A stretch of 36,685 bases of DNA from CAWDLX01 sp046728155 (GTDB lineage Bacteria; Actinomycetota; Actinomycetes; Mycobacteriales; Micromonosporaceae): assembly GCA_046728155.1 (NCBI GenBank), contig JBKPDY010000157.1, positions 1-36,685 of the forward strand, given 5' to 3'. This document shows positions 17,264 through 25,600 of the stretch, piece by piece (position 1 is the first letter of the stretch; every line of letters begins with the position of its first letter). A model generated the notes under the pieces. The model searched no databases. It had not been told where the DNA came from and worked only from the letters and a program-made list of their open reading frames with translations. The translations under genes and the position numbers were made by a program.

Positions 17264-18087
17264 GCGTGAGCGCGAGCACGGCGTTCGAGAAGGCTCGGGC
17301 GGATGGGCGGGCTGCCCTGGTCGGGTACCTGCCCGCCGGTTTCCCTACCATCGAGGGCGGGATGGCGGCCGTACGGGCGCTCGCCGAGAGCGGGGTTGAC
17401 CTGATCGAGGTCGGCTTCCCGTACTCGGATCCGGTGATGGATGGCCCGGTGATCCAGCGGGCGACCGAGCTGGCGTTGGCTCGAGGCGTACGGGCGGCGG
17501 ACGTGTTCGCCACCGTCGAAGCCGCGGCGGGAGCGGGCGTGCCCGTGCTCGTGATGACGTACTGGAACCTGGTCGAGCGGCACGGGGTGGATGCGTTTGC
17601 CCGTGATCTCGTCGCGGCCGGTGGCGCCGGGCTCATCACGCCGGACCTGATCCCGGAGGAAGCCGACGACTGGTTCGCCGCCTCCGACGCGTACGGGCTG
17701 GACCGGGTATTCCTGGTCGCGCCGTCCTCGACCGATACCCGGCTCGCGGCCGCGGTCGCGGCGTGCCGCGGATTCGTGTACGCGACCAGCGTCATGGGTG
17801 TGACCGGCGCCCGAGCGGTCACGTCGTCCGCCGCGCCGGCTCTGGTCGCCCGGGTACGGGCGGTCGGCGGCCCGCTGCCGGTCGGAGTCGGACTGGGCGT
17901 GCGTGACGGCGCCCAAGCGGCCGAGGTCGCGTCGTTCGCCGACGGTGTCATCGTCGGGAGCGCCCTGGTCCGTTGCCTACTTGACGAGCCGGATCTCGAG
18001 ACGGGCCTGCGATCCCTGTGTACCCTGACGGCCGACCTCGCGGCGGGCGTACGAGCCAGCCCCCCGTTTGCCCGAGCCGTTTACTAA
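17260..18087 (+). CDS. trpA: Tryptophan synthase alpha chain
   Basis: 275 aa from GTG at 17260, overlapping the trpB stop. It splits indole-3-glycerol phosphate and passes indole to TrpB through the inter-subunit tunnel. Motifs: GYLPAGFPT near the N-terminus, DLIEVGFPYSDPVMDGPVIQ containing the catalytic Glu and Asp, VLVMTYWNLVERHG, GLITPDLIPEEAD, VYATSVMGVTGAR and the phosphate-binding VGVGLGVRDGAQA with DGVIVGSALV. It is the last gene of the operon. A 13-bp inverted repeat follows 37 bp after the stop. Confidence 0.96.
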   Translation: MSVSASTAFEKARADGRAALVGYLPAGFPTIEGGMAAVRALAESGVDLIEVGFPYSDPVMDGPVIQRATELALARGVRAADVFATVEAAAGAGVPVLVMTYWNLVERHGVDAFARDLVAAGGAGLITPDLIPEEADDWFAASDAYGLDRVFLVAPSSTDTRLAAAVAACRGFVYATSVMGVTGARAVTSSAAPALVARVRAVGGPLPVGVGLGVRDGAQAAEVASFADGVIVGSALVRCLLDEPDLETGLRSLCTLTADLAAGVRASPPFARAVY

Positions 18088-18124
18088 ACGCTTTTGCGGG
18101 AGCCGGCGCCCTGGCACCCCTGGC

Positions 18125-18189
18125 AAGATCCAACAGAACTACATCGCAAAGGCAGAAAACTTAGGCTTGTCACGACTCTGTTGGATCTT
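18125..18189. repeat. Perfect 13-bp inverted repeat after trpA
   Basis: AAGATCCAACAGA (18125-18137) and TCTGTTGGATCTT (18177-18189) are exact inverse copies separated by 39 nt of AT-richer sequence. It could act as the terminator between trpA and the convergent Nudix gene, but the long loop and low GC are unlike the other hairpins here, and it could instead be a remnant of a mobile element end pair. Confidence 0.6.
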
Positions 18190-18250
18190 TGGTTCAATGG
18201 CCTTCGCTTCCCGCAAGGACCGACACCGACCTCGGCTCGGGCCAGCGGTC

Positions 18251-18736
18251 CTACGCCACGGCGGCGAACTCAGCGGCCGGCTCGCCCTCAGCGTCCGGCA
18301 CCTCGGGTTCGGCAGCGCGGACGACTTCTCGCAGTACTCCTGACCGGCCGGCGAGCGCATCGCGGATCGCAGCCCGCCCGGTGGCGGTCAGCGGCTCGGG
18401 CAACAGGGCCGGGTCGCGCCAGGCGAGGGCACAGATGCGACCCGGTGCGTTGACGACGAGATCGGCGTCGGCCACCCGGCCGCGGAAGATGTATATCTCC
18501 ACCGTCGGTAGCCCCCCGCCGGTCAACTGGTAGATGCCCACCAGGTCGATGATCTGGGTTTCGGCGCCGGTCTCTTCGCGGATGTCGCGGATGGCGGCAC
18601 GGATCGGGCTCTCGCCTGGGCGGATACCTCCGCCCGGAAGGCCCCATAGACGGTGACCGGCCCGCTGCTGACAGAGCAGAACGTGGCCGGCGGGGTCGCG
18701 GATGACCGCCGCGACAGCGGATGTGAGCAAGCTCAT
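18251..18736 (-). CDS. Nudix hydrolase
   Basis: 161 aa. The Nudix box is GGIRPGE, seven residues, RDIREETGA: the canonical R-E pair is R-D here, a conservative change at a position that normally supports metal binding. Strand motifs VAAVIRDPAGHVLLCQQRAGHRLWGLPGG precede it. The C-terminal 45 residues are Ala/Glu-rich and outside the fold. Substrate unknown; possibilities include oxidised nucleotides or nucleotide sugars. The gene converges with trpA and is probably transcribed from a leaderless promoter at 18745-18750, back to back with that of lgt. Confidence 0.88.
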   Translation of the reverse strand: MSLLTSAVAAVIRDPAGHVLLCQQRAGHRLWGLPGGGIRPGESPIRAAIRDIREETGAETQIIDLVGIYQLTGGGLPTVEIYIFRGRVADADLVVNAPGRICALAWRDPALLPEPLTATGRAAIRDALAGRSGVLREVVRAAEPEVPDAEGEPAAEFAAVA

Positions 18737-18744
18737 AAGCGGTT

Positions 18745-18750
18745 AGCCTA
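18745..18750 (-). promoter_or_regulatory. Leaderless-type -10 of the Nudix gene
   Basis: On the minus strand TAGGCT is followed by 8 nt and the ATG at 18736, with no RBS between. Confidence 0.5.
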
Positions 18751-18796
18751 AGGCGACCATCAGGCGTCGCCTAGTGCTCCCCCCAACCGGCTCCGG

Positions 18797-18802
18797 TAGG
18801 TT
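18797..18802 (+). promoter_or_regulatory. -10 element for lgt and its leader ORF
   Basis: TAGGTT fits TANNNT and ends 6 nt before the GTG at 18809, the spacing of leaderless actinobacterial starts. lgt itself begins 23 nt further on. Confidence 0.5.
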
Positions 18803-18808
18803 AACCCC

Positions 18809-18835
18809 GTGATATACGGAGGCGGGAGCGGATGA
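18809..18835 (+). CDS. Possible leaderless 8-residue leader peptide before lgt
   Basis: GTG at 18809 opens VIYGGGSG, whose TGA overlaps the lgt ATG (ATGA, 18832-18835). The GGAGGCGGGAG inside this mini-ORF is also the lgt ribosome-binding site. If translated, it would couple ribosomes on the leaderless end of the mRNA to lgt. It rests on the promoter spacing and the overlap only. Confidence 0.35.
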   Translation: MIYGGGSG

Positions 18836-19830
18836 CCGGGTACCTGGCGACGATCCCGAGCCCCTCGCAGGGGGTCTGGCACATCGGGCCGTTCCCGCTG
18901 CGCGCGTACGCCGTCTGCATCCTGCTCGGGATCGTTGCGGCGTGCGCGATCACGGAGGTCCGGCTGCGCCACCGCGGAGCTCCGAACTGGCTCACCCTTG
19001 ATGTCGCGATCTTCGCAGTTCCGGCCGGCATCATCGGCGCCCGGATCTATCACGTCATCACCTCGCCCGAGCTGTACTTCGGGGCCGGCGGGCATCCGCT
19101 GGATGTGTTCGCGATCTGGCGGGGCGGCCTGGGCATCTGGGGCGCCGTAGCCGGTGGTGCCATTGGGGCCTGGATCGCCTGCCGTCGAGCCGGCATTCCA
19201 CTCACCCTGTTTGCCGATGCCCTCGCGCCCGGGCTCCCGGTGGCCCAGGCCATCGGGCGATGGGGCAACTGGTTCAACAACGAGCTTTTCGGCGGCCACA
19301 CCGGCCTGCCCTGGGGGCTCAATGTGTACCGGTACAACCTGGACGCCGGCCACGCCGAGACGGACGCGAACGGGAATCCGATCCTGCTCGCCGGCGGTCC
19401 GTTCCAGCCGACCTTCCTGTACGAGTCGATCTGGGACCTCGGAGTCGCGCTGCTGGTGTGGCTCGTTGACCGGCGGTTCAAGCTCGGTAAGGGGCGCGCC
19501 TTCGCGCTCTACGTCATGGCGTACACCGCGGGCCGGTTCTGGGTGGAGGCGCTACGCACCGACCCGGCGCACCACTTCATCGGGCTGCGGGTCAACGACT
19601 GGGTGTCGCTCCTCGTGTTCGTCGCCGCCCTGGCCTACTTCGTCCGGGTCAAGGGCCCGCAGGAACACATCCGGGTGCTCGAGGGCGGCGAGCTCCAGGC
19701 CGTCACCGCCGAGGGCGACCCGATCGAGTGGCGCCGCCCCAGGCCGGCCCCCGGGGACGAGGACGGCGAGGACGGCGGACCACCCGCCGACATCGGCGCC
19801 CACGGGACCTCCCGCGCCCGCAAGGGTTGA
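18832..19830 (+). CDS. lgt: Prolipoprotein diacylglyceryl transferase
   Basis: 332 aa, a multi-spanning membrane enzyme that moves diacylglycerol from phosphatidylglycerol to the lipobox cysteine of prelipoproteins, the first step of lipoprotein maturation. The Lgt signature is at residues 142-155 (GRWGNWFNNELFGG), with the FPLRAYAV opening, AGIIGARIYHVITSPE and the late GRFWVEALRTDPAH segment. The last roughly 50 residues (after VRVKGPQEHIRVLEGG) are a charged, Asp/Glu/Pro-rich cytoplasmic tail typical of actinobacterial Lgt. It has a good RBS and is followed 2 nt after the stop by the FAD monooxygenase gene. Confidence 0.96.
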   Translation: MTGYLATIPSPSQGVWHIGPFPLRAYAVCILLGIVAACAITEVRLRHRGAPNWLTLDVAIFAVPAGIIGARIYHVITSPELYFGAGGHPLDVFAIWRGGLGIWGAVAGGAIGAWIACRRAGIPLTLFADALAPGLPVAQAIGRWGNWFNNELFGGHTGLPWGLNVYRYNLDAGHAETDANGNPILLAGGPFQPTFLYESIWDLGVALLVWLVDRRFKLGKGRAFALYVMAYTAGRFWVEALRTDPAHHFIGLRVNDWVSLLVFVAALAYFVRVKGPQEHIRVLEGGELQAVTAEGDPIEWRRPRPAPGDEDGEDGGPPADIGAHGTSRARKG

Positions 19831-19832
19831 CC

Positions 19833-21014
19833 GTGCGGACGGCGGTCGTGGTCGGGGCCGGTGTCGGCGGCCTGGCCGCGGCGGGCGCCCTGGCCCGGAC
19901 CGGCTGGCACGTGACCCTGCTGGAACGGGGTGAGCGCTTACGCGGCGACGGTGCCGCCCTGCTCATCTGGCCCAACGGTGCGGCCGCCCTCGCCGCCCTC
20001 GGACTCAGCCTCGGCGACGTCACGTACCCGATCGCGGCGTCCGGCATCCGGCGCTCGGACGGACGCTGGCTGGTACCGGCCGAGAGAACTGCCGGACCCG
20101 CCTGCGTCGTGGTCCACTCCGACGACATGCATGACGCCTTGATGGCTGGTCTGGGGGAGCGCATCGAGATCCGTACGGGCGCCGAGGTCATCCGCGTCCA
20201 CGCCGCGGCCGTCGACCGGCCGGCCGTCGGCACGGCGAAGCACACCTTCGAGGCCGACCTCATCGTCGCCGCGGACGGCGGCCACAGCCTGATCCGGCGC
20301 CGGCTGGCGCCCGGCCCGCGCCTGGCCTCGGCAGGCTACACCTCGTGGCGAGCGGTGATCCCCTGGTACCGGGCGCCGAAGCTCGACTCGAGCGGGGGAG
20401 AGCTGCTCGGCAGCGGGCACCGGTTCCAACACGCGATGCTCGGCGAGCGCGGCAACTCGGCCAGTGCCACCCGTGGCGGGATCTACTGGACCGCCACCGC
20501 ACCGGGAGCGCCGCGCCCGGAGGCACCGGAGATCCAGCTCGCCCTGCTGCGACGGTGGTTCGCCGGCTGGAGCGCTCCGGTCGGTGAGCTCCTCGCCGCG
20601 ACCGAACCACAGGATCTGGTACAGCAGGCCGGCGAGGAGCTGCACCCGATGCCCGACCGGTTCGGCTTTCCCGTCGGCGGCGGCGGCTTCGTCCTGCTGG
20701 GCGACGCCGCCCATGTGGCGGCGCCGAATCTGACTCAGGGCGCCTGCCTCGCCTTCGAGGACGCAGTGACAATGCGCGCCCTGATGCGCGATGCTCTGCC
20801 GGATCGGACGGTGAGCCTTGCGCTTGACGCCTACACGCAGGCACGTCGGCCACGGGTCGTTCAGATGGCAAAGGCCTCCCGCCGGTTGGGCCGTGTCCTG
20901 CAGGCTCAGGGCCGGTTCACCATCCGGGCCCGCGACGCGGCGCTGGGCCGGTTCCCCGGGAGGTTCCTCGACCGGGCGGCGACATCAGCCGCGCAGTGGA
21001 CCCCGCCTTCCTGA
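19833..21014 (+). CDS. FAD-dependent monooxygenase (aromatic/urate hydroxylase type)
   Basis: 393 aa from GTG at 19833, 2 nt after the lgt stop. Group A flavoprotein monooxygenase features: the dinucleotide motif VVVGAGVGGLAAAGALARTGWHVTLLE at the very N-terminus (GxGxxG), the DG motif in LIVAADGGHSLIRRRL, and the GD motif in GDAAHVAAPNLTQGACLAFEDA. Such enzymes hydroxylate aromatic or related substrates with NAD(P)H and O2; the substrate cannot be read from sequence, though the nearest named relatives in mind are salicylate and urate hydroxylases. Co-transcription with lgt is likely from spacing but need not be functional. Confidence 0.9.
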   Translation: MRTAVVVGAGVGGLAAAGALARTGWHVTLLERGERLRGDGAALLIWPNGAAALAALGLSLGDVTYPIAASGIRRSDGRWLVPAERTAGPACVVVHSDDMHDALMAGLGERIEIRTGAEVIRVHAAAVDRPAVGTAKHTFEADLIVAADGGHSLIRRRLAPGPRLASAGYTSWRAVIPWYRAPKLDSSGGELLGSGHRFQHAMLGERGNSASATRGGIYWTATAPGAPRPEAPEIQLALLRRWFAGWSAPVGELLAATEPQDLVQQAGEELHPMPDRFGFPVGGGGFVLLGDAAHVAAPNLTQGACLAFEDAVTMRALMRDALPDRTVSLALDAYTQARRPRVVQMAKASRRLGRVLQAQGRFTIRARDAALGRFPGRFLDRAATSAAQWTPPS

Positions 21015-21030
21015 CCCGTGCCCCGGGCCC

Positions 21031-21056
21031 GGCGCTACGCCGAGAGTTTCCGTACA
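21031..21056 (+). repeat. 26-bp direct repeat, copy 1
   Basis: It begins GGCGCTACGC at 21031 and ends GAGAGTTTCCGTACA. It matches 21304-21329 at 25 of 26 positions, 273 bp apart. It starts 16 bp after the monooxygenase stop. The two copies bracket the dispersed repeat copy B. Confidence 0.8.
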
Positions 21057-21144
21057 CCCGCGCAGTTTGTGACCCTGTTGCAGTGTCGCTACGTGGTGTC
21101 CCCCCAAGACCGTTACGAGATCGACAGTGAGGGTTTGTTCGTGT

Positions 21145-21265
21145 CTCACATCCCGGGATAGCGGCGAAGATCGGAGCTAGAGCACCAAGAACGACGCCTG
21201 ACGACGTTAATGATCCGTTGACCGCGATCTCGCGGCCGATTCCCAGTATGTGGATACGATGGCGG
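21145..21265. repeat. Dispersed intergenic repeat, copy B
   Basis: The second copy of the element at 9627-9749. It contains the 10-bp palindrome ATCCCGGGAT, GACGCCTGACGACG, and GATTCCCAGTATGTGGATAC. The 428-bp gap 21015-21442 around it has no recognisable gene. Confidence 0.75.
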
Positions 21266-21303
21266 CCCGGGCACCGCTGCAGGGGCGTTTCCGAGCGTGC
21301 GTC

Positions 21304-21329
21304 GGCGCTACGCAGAGAGTTTCCGTACA
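21304..21329 (+). repeat. 26-bp direct repeat, copy 2
   Basis: Second copy of the 21031-21056 sequence. Its last 11 bp, GTTTCCGTACA (21319-21329), are also inverted exactly at 21353-21363 (TGTACGGAAAC), with a palindrome ACTCCGGAGT in the spacer. The inverted pair may act as a terminator for the lgt operon or the facing GNAT gene. Confidence 0.75.
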
Positions 21330-21442
21330 ACTCCGGAGTCTGGCTCGCGATCTGTACGGAAACGATCTCCCCATGCGAGCGAACGAGACGGGATGTCGCA
21401 CCAACAAGCGTCCCGCGGCGAGGGCGGCGAGCGCCAATCAGG

Positions 21443-22267
21443 TCAGTGCGCTGCTTCGGCGATGCACGCGGTACCCACGCGGCTGAAGCCGATCCGGGAG
21501 TAGACGCGGGCCACGGCCTCGTCGGCGGCGCCGAGGAAGACCAGGTCGTAGCCGTGGTCGAGGGCGTGCCGGGCGACGAAGGCGCTTACTGCGGCCCCGA
21601 GCCCACGTCGACGAGCCGACGGAAGCGTGGCGACCCCGACCAGCTCCGCGGCGCCGTCGGCTCCTACGTAGGCGCCATGGGCGAGGACCCCGTCGACCCG
21701 GGTACGGGCGATGGCCTCGGCCGATCGTCCGGACCGGGATCCTTGTGTGGTGCGTTCGAGTCGCTCCGGAGGTACCGGGCCGATCGCGGCGTCGCGCTCG
21801 GCCGGGCCGACCTCGCCCACGGTCGTTCCGCCGGCGGCGAAGCCGAGCGCCGCCACCGCCGCACCGGCGGCGTAGAGCCCGGCGAACTCGTTCGAGTCGG
21901 GGTCGAGCAGGACCAGCTCGGCGTCGGTGAGCGAGCTCGGATCCGGCAATCGCGCGGGATCGAGCACCATCAGCGGTGCGAGGACGACGCGGAGACCGGA
22001 GGCCCGGACCGCCTGCAACAGTGCCGGTGTTTCGTCGTGGACCCACTCGATCGCCTCGGGCTCGCCCAACGCCCGTTGCCGTTCCCGGACCGCTTCCACA
22101 TCGCCACGCGTGAAGCCGGTGAGGCCAAGGCGGGGGCGGGCGTAGAGCGGCCATCCACCCGGGCCTTTGACAAAAAGGTCGAACGGACCGACGGCCTCGA
22201 CCTGCGCGCCTCCGCCACGGGGGATGGCGTCGTACGTGCGGTCGATCCTGGCGGTGATGGCTGTCAC
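21443..22267 (-). CDS. GNAT family N-acetyltransferase, two-domain type
   Basis: 274 aa. The C-terminal third is a GNAT domain: VGVATLPSARRRGLGAAVSAFVARHAL carries the acetyl-CoA loop R/Q-x-x-G-x-G, and VYSRIGFSRVGTACIAEA the closing strand. The N-terminal part looks like a degenerate GNAT or substrate domain (DGVLAHGAYVG precedes motif A). Substrate unknown. I place the start at GTG 22267 because TATGGT lies 7 nt upstream as a leaderless promoter; an ATG at 22279 would fall inside that -10. It faces the lgt/monooxygenase unit across the repeat-rich gap. Confidence 0.85.
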   Translation of the reverse strand: MTAITARIDRTYDAIPRGGGAQVEAVGPFDLFVKGPGGWPLYARPRLGLTGFTRGDVEAVRERQRALGEPEAIEWVHDETPALLQAVRASGLRVVLAPLMVLDPARLPDPSSLTDAELVLLDPDSNEFAGLYAAGAAVAALGFAAGGTTVGEVGPAERDAAIGPVPPERLERTTQGSRSGRSAEAIARTRVDGVLAHGAYVGADGAAELVGVATLPSARRRGLGAAVSAFVARHALDHGYDLVFLGAADEAVARVYSRIGFSRVGTACIAEAAH

Positions 22268-22274
22268 GACCGGA

Positions 22275-22280
22275 ACCATA
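22275..22280 (-). promoter_or_regulatory. Leaderless-type -10 of the GNAT gene
   Basis: On the minus strand TATGGT is followed by 7 nt and GTG (22267). It decides the start choice. Confidence 0.45.
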
Positions 22281-22287
22281 GCCCGGT

Positions 22288-22337
22288 GCGAGCAGGGGCA
22301 CCCGATTGACGCCTACGGGCGATAAGGCTGCCCCTGC
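22288..22337. repeat. Hairpin repeat copy 2, between divergent genes
   Basis: Perfect 9-bp outer stem GCAGGGGCA/TGCCCCTGC (22292-22300 and 22329-22337), with inner CCCG/CGGG pairing possible. It resembles the minus-strand reading of 2644-2689: both have GCAGGGGC(A/G)CCC, then ATTGACG, then ATAAGG(G/C)TGCC. Neither neighbouring gene ends here, so it is not a simple terminator. Confidence 0.75.
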
Positions 22338-22465
22338 CTTCAGATGACAAAAGACGATCACGTCTTACTGAACGGGGTCTCCGGCACCATCGCGTAGACT
22401 CATGGGACCTTCTGGGCCGACGTCGTCCCGCTGCGGTGGTACTCAGACGATGGTCAGGAGGCGTC

Positions 22466-22600
22466 ATGACCGAGCCCACAGCGAGCGAGCATCGCAGGGC
22501 CGTTAGGCCCAAGCCGGGGTCCCCGCGGAGACGTGGAGCGAAGCGGAGCGTCTTCGTGGGGTGGCAGGTGCGGAGCGAGCGCGGAGGCGAGGCGTCATGA
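22466..22600 (+). CDS. Leader ORF coupled to gltB (repeat module)
   Basis: 44 codons. ATG at 22466 has AGGAGG just upstream; the TGA overlaps the gltB ATG (ATGA). The peptide opens MTEPTASEHRRAVRP and ends RSERGGEAS, the same framework as the leader ORF before tesB. A 39-nt block (22472-22510) matches 28773-28811 at 37 positions and contains the hairpin GGGCC-GTTA-GGCCC. The sequence around the ORF start (GGCGTCATGACCGAG) is repeated exactly at the gltB start. A weak -10 (TAGACT, 22395-22400) may drive the unit. Confidence 0.5.
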   Translation: MTEPTASEHRRAVRPKPGSPRRRGAKRSVFVGWQVRSERGGEAS

Positions 22601-25600
22601 CCGAGGCCGCGAGGCAGGGACTGTACGACCCCCGGCACGAACACGACTCCTGCGGCGTGGCGTTCGTCGTGGACATGGCCGGGCGGCGGTCACACGAGGT
22701 CGTCGCGCGTGGTCGGCAGGCACTATGCCGGCTCGACCATCGGGGCGCTCGCGGAGCCGAGCCGGACACCGGTGACGGCGCCGGAGTGATGATCCAGGTG
22801 CCCGACGAGTTGTACCGCGCGGTGGTGGGCTTCGAGCTGCCGCCGGCGGGAGAGTACGCGACCGGCCTGGCGTTCCTGCCGACCGAGCCGGACGATGCGG
22901 CGCTGGCCGTGCGTGTGCTCGAGAAATACTCCCTTGTGGAGGGTGCTGAGGTGCTCGGTTGGCGTGACATGCCGACCGACCCGCGTGGGCTCGGCGCGAC
23001 GGCGCTCGCCGCGTTGCCTCGCATCCGCCAGGTCTTCCTCGCCGCCCGCCGGCTCGGCTCGCGTGGGGCTGGAGACCGGCTGTCCGGATTGGAGCTCGAG
23101 CGGGTCATCTACTGCGTCCGCAAGCAGACCGAACGGGAGACGCGGGAGCGCGGGCTGTCGCTGACCTTTCCGTCCCTCTCCTCGCGGACGATCGTCTACA
23201 AGGGAATGTTGACGCCCGATCAGGTGGTCACGTTCTATCCCGACCTCGCCGATGAACGCATGGTCAGCGCGATCGCCCTGGTCCATTCGCGCTTCTCCAC
23301 CAACACTTTCCCGTCCTGGCCGCTGGCCCACCCGTATCGGTACATTGCCCACAATGGAGAGATCAACACCATTCGGGGTAACAAGAACTGGATGGCCGCC
23401 CGCGAGGCGTTGCTGCGCAGCGCGCTGATCCCGGGCGATCTGCGGCGGATCTTTCCGATCTGCACGCCGAGCGCCTCGGACTCGGCCAACTTCGACGAGG
23501 TACTCGAGCTGCTGCACCTGGGCGGACGGAGCCTGCCACACGCGATGCTCATGATGATCCCCGAGGCGTGGGAGAACGACGAGGCCATGGACGAGGCCCG
23601 GCGGGACTTCTACCGCTTCCACGCCTGCCTGATGGAGCCGTGGGACGGGCCGGCGAGCGTCGCCTTCACCGACGGTACGGTCGTGGGCGCGGTGCTCGAC
23701 CGCAACGGTCTCCGGCCAGGCCGATGGTGGCGCACGCGGGACGGGCTCGTCGCGCTGGCCAGCGAGGCGGGCGTACTCGACGTGGATCCGGCCGACGTGG
23801 TCGCGAAGGGGCGGTTGCGCCCCGGGCGGATGTTCCTTGTCGACACCGAGGCGGGCCGGATCATCGAAGACGACGAGATCAAAAAGGAGCTGGCGGCGTC
23901 CGCCCCGTACGGGGAATGGCTGCACGCCGGGATGATGAGCCTGGAGACGCTGCCAGACCGCCAGCACATCGTCTACACGCACGATTCGGTGCAGCGCCGG
24001 CAGCAGACCTTCGGCTGGACCGAGGAAGAACTGCGGGTCCTGCTGGCCCCGATGGCCCGCACCGGTCAGGAGCCGGTCGGCTCGATGGGCACGGATACCC
24101 CGATCGCGGTCCTGAGCAAGCGGCCCCGGCTGCTGTACGACTACTTCACCCAACTCTTCGCTCAGGTGACCAATCCTCCGCTGGACGCGATCCGGGAGGA
24201 GCTGGTGACCAGTGTGGCCGGTGCAATCGGTCCCGAGGCCAACCTGCTCGAGCCGGGCCCGGCCAGCTGTCGTCAGATCGTGTTGCCGTTCCCGGTCATC
24301 GACAACGAGGAACTGGCGAAGATCGTCTCGATCGACGAGGACGGCGATCTGCCCGGTTTCCGCGCCACCCGGGTCAGCGGCCTGTACCGCGTCGCCGACG
24401 GCGGGTCGGGCATGAAGAACCGGCTGGTCGAGATCTGTCGTGGCGTGTCCGAGGCGATCGAGGACGGTGCCCGCATCCTCATCCTCTCCGACCGCGACTC
24501 CACAGTGGACCTCGCGCCTATCCCGTCGCTGTTACTCACGGCGGTCGTGCACCAGCACCTCATCCGGGAGCAGACCCGGACCCAGGTCGCGCTGATCGTC
24601 GAATCCGGCGACTGCCGCGAGGTCCACCATGTGGCGACCCTGCTCGGTTTCGGCGCCGCGGCGGTCAACCCGTACCTCGCCTTCGAGTCGGTGGACGACC
24701 TCATCGCCACCGGTGTCCTGGCCGGGATGCCCGGGCCGAAGGCGATCCGCAACTACGTCAAGGCCCTCGGCAAGGGCGTACTGAAGATCATGTCCAAGAT
24801 GGGGATCTCGACCGTGGCTTCCTACACCGGCGCGCAGGTCTTCGAGGCGGTCGGGCTCGACCACGACCTGATCCAGCGGTACTTCACCGGCACCTCCAGC
24901 ACCGTCGGCGGGATCGGCCTGGCCGAGATCGCGGCCGAGGTGGCCCGGCGGCACGCCGGGGCATACCCGGCCAACCCGGGCGAGCGGGCGCACCGGCGGC
25001 TCGACGTGGGCGGCGAGTACCAGTGGCGCCGCGAGGGCGAGCTTCACCTCTACAACCCCGAGACCGTCTTCCTCTTGCAGCACGCCACCCGCTCCCGTCA
25101 GTACGACGTGTTCCGCGAGTTCACCTCCACTGTGGATAGACAAGCCGCCGAAGCCGGCTCGCTGCGCGGCCTGTTCGAGATCCGTACGGACGGAGTTGAA
25201 CCCGTGCCACTCGAGGAGGTCGAGCCGGCGACCGAGATCGTGAGGAGGTTCGCCACCGGAGCCATGTCGTACGGCTCGATCTCGGCCGAGGCGCACGAGA
25301 CGCTCGCCGTCGCGATGAACCGGTTGGGCGCGCGCTCCAACACGGGGGAAGGCGGCGAGGACACGGAGCGCCTGCTCGACCCGGAGCGCCGGTCGGCAGT
25401 CAAACAGGTCGCAAGTGGACGGTTCGGAGTGACCACGGAGTACCTCGTGCACGCCGATGACCTGCAGATCAAGATGGCGCAAGGGGCGAAGCCGGGCGAG
25501 GGTGGGCAGCTGCCCGGCAACAAGGTCTGGCCCTGGATCGCGAAGACCCGCCACGCCACGCCGGGGGTCGGCCTCATCTCGCCCCCGCCCCACCACGACA

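Noticed and set aside
18177..18205. tRNA-like GGTTCAA motif
   Set aside because: No acceptor stem, anticodon arm or CCA end can be folded around it.
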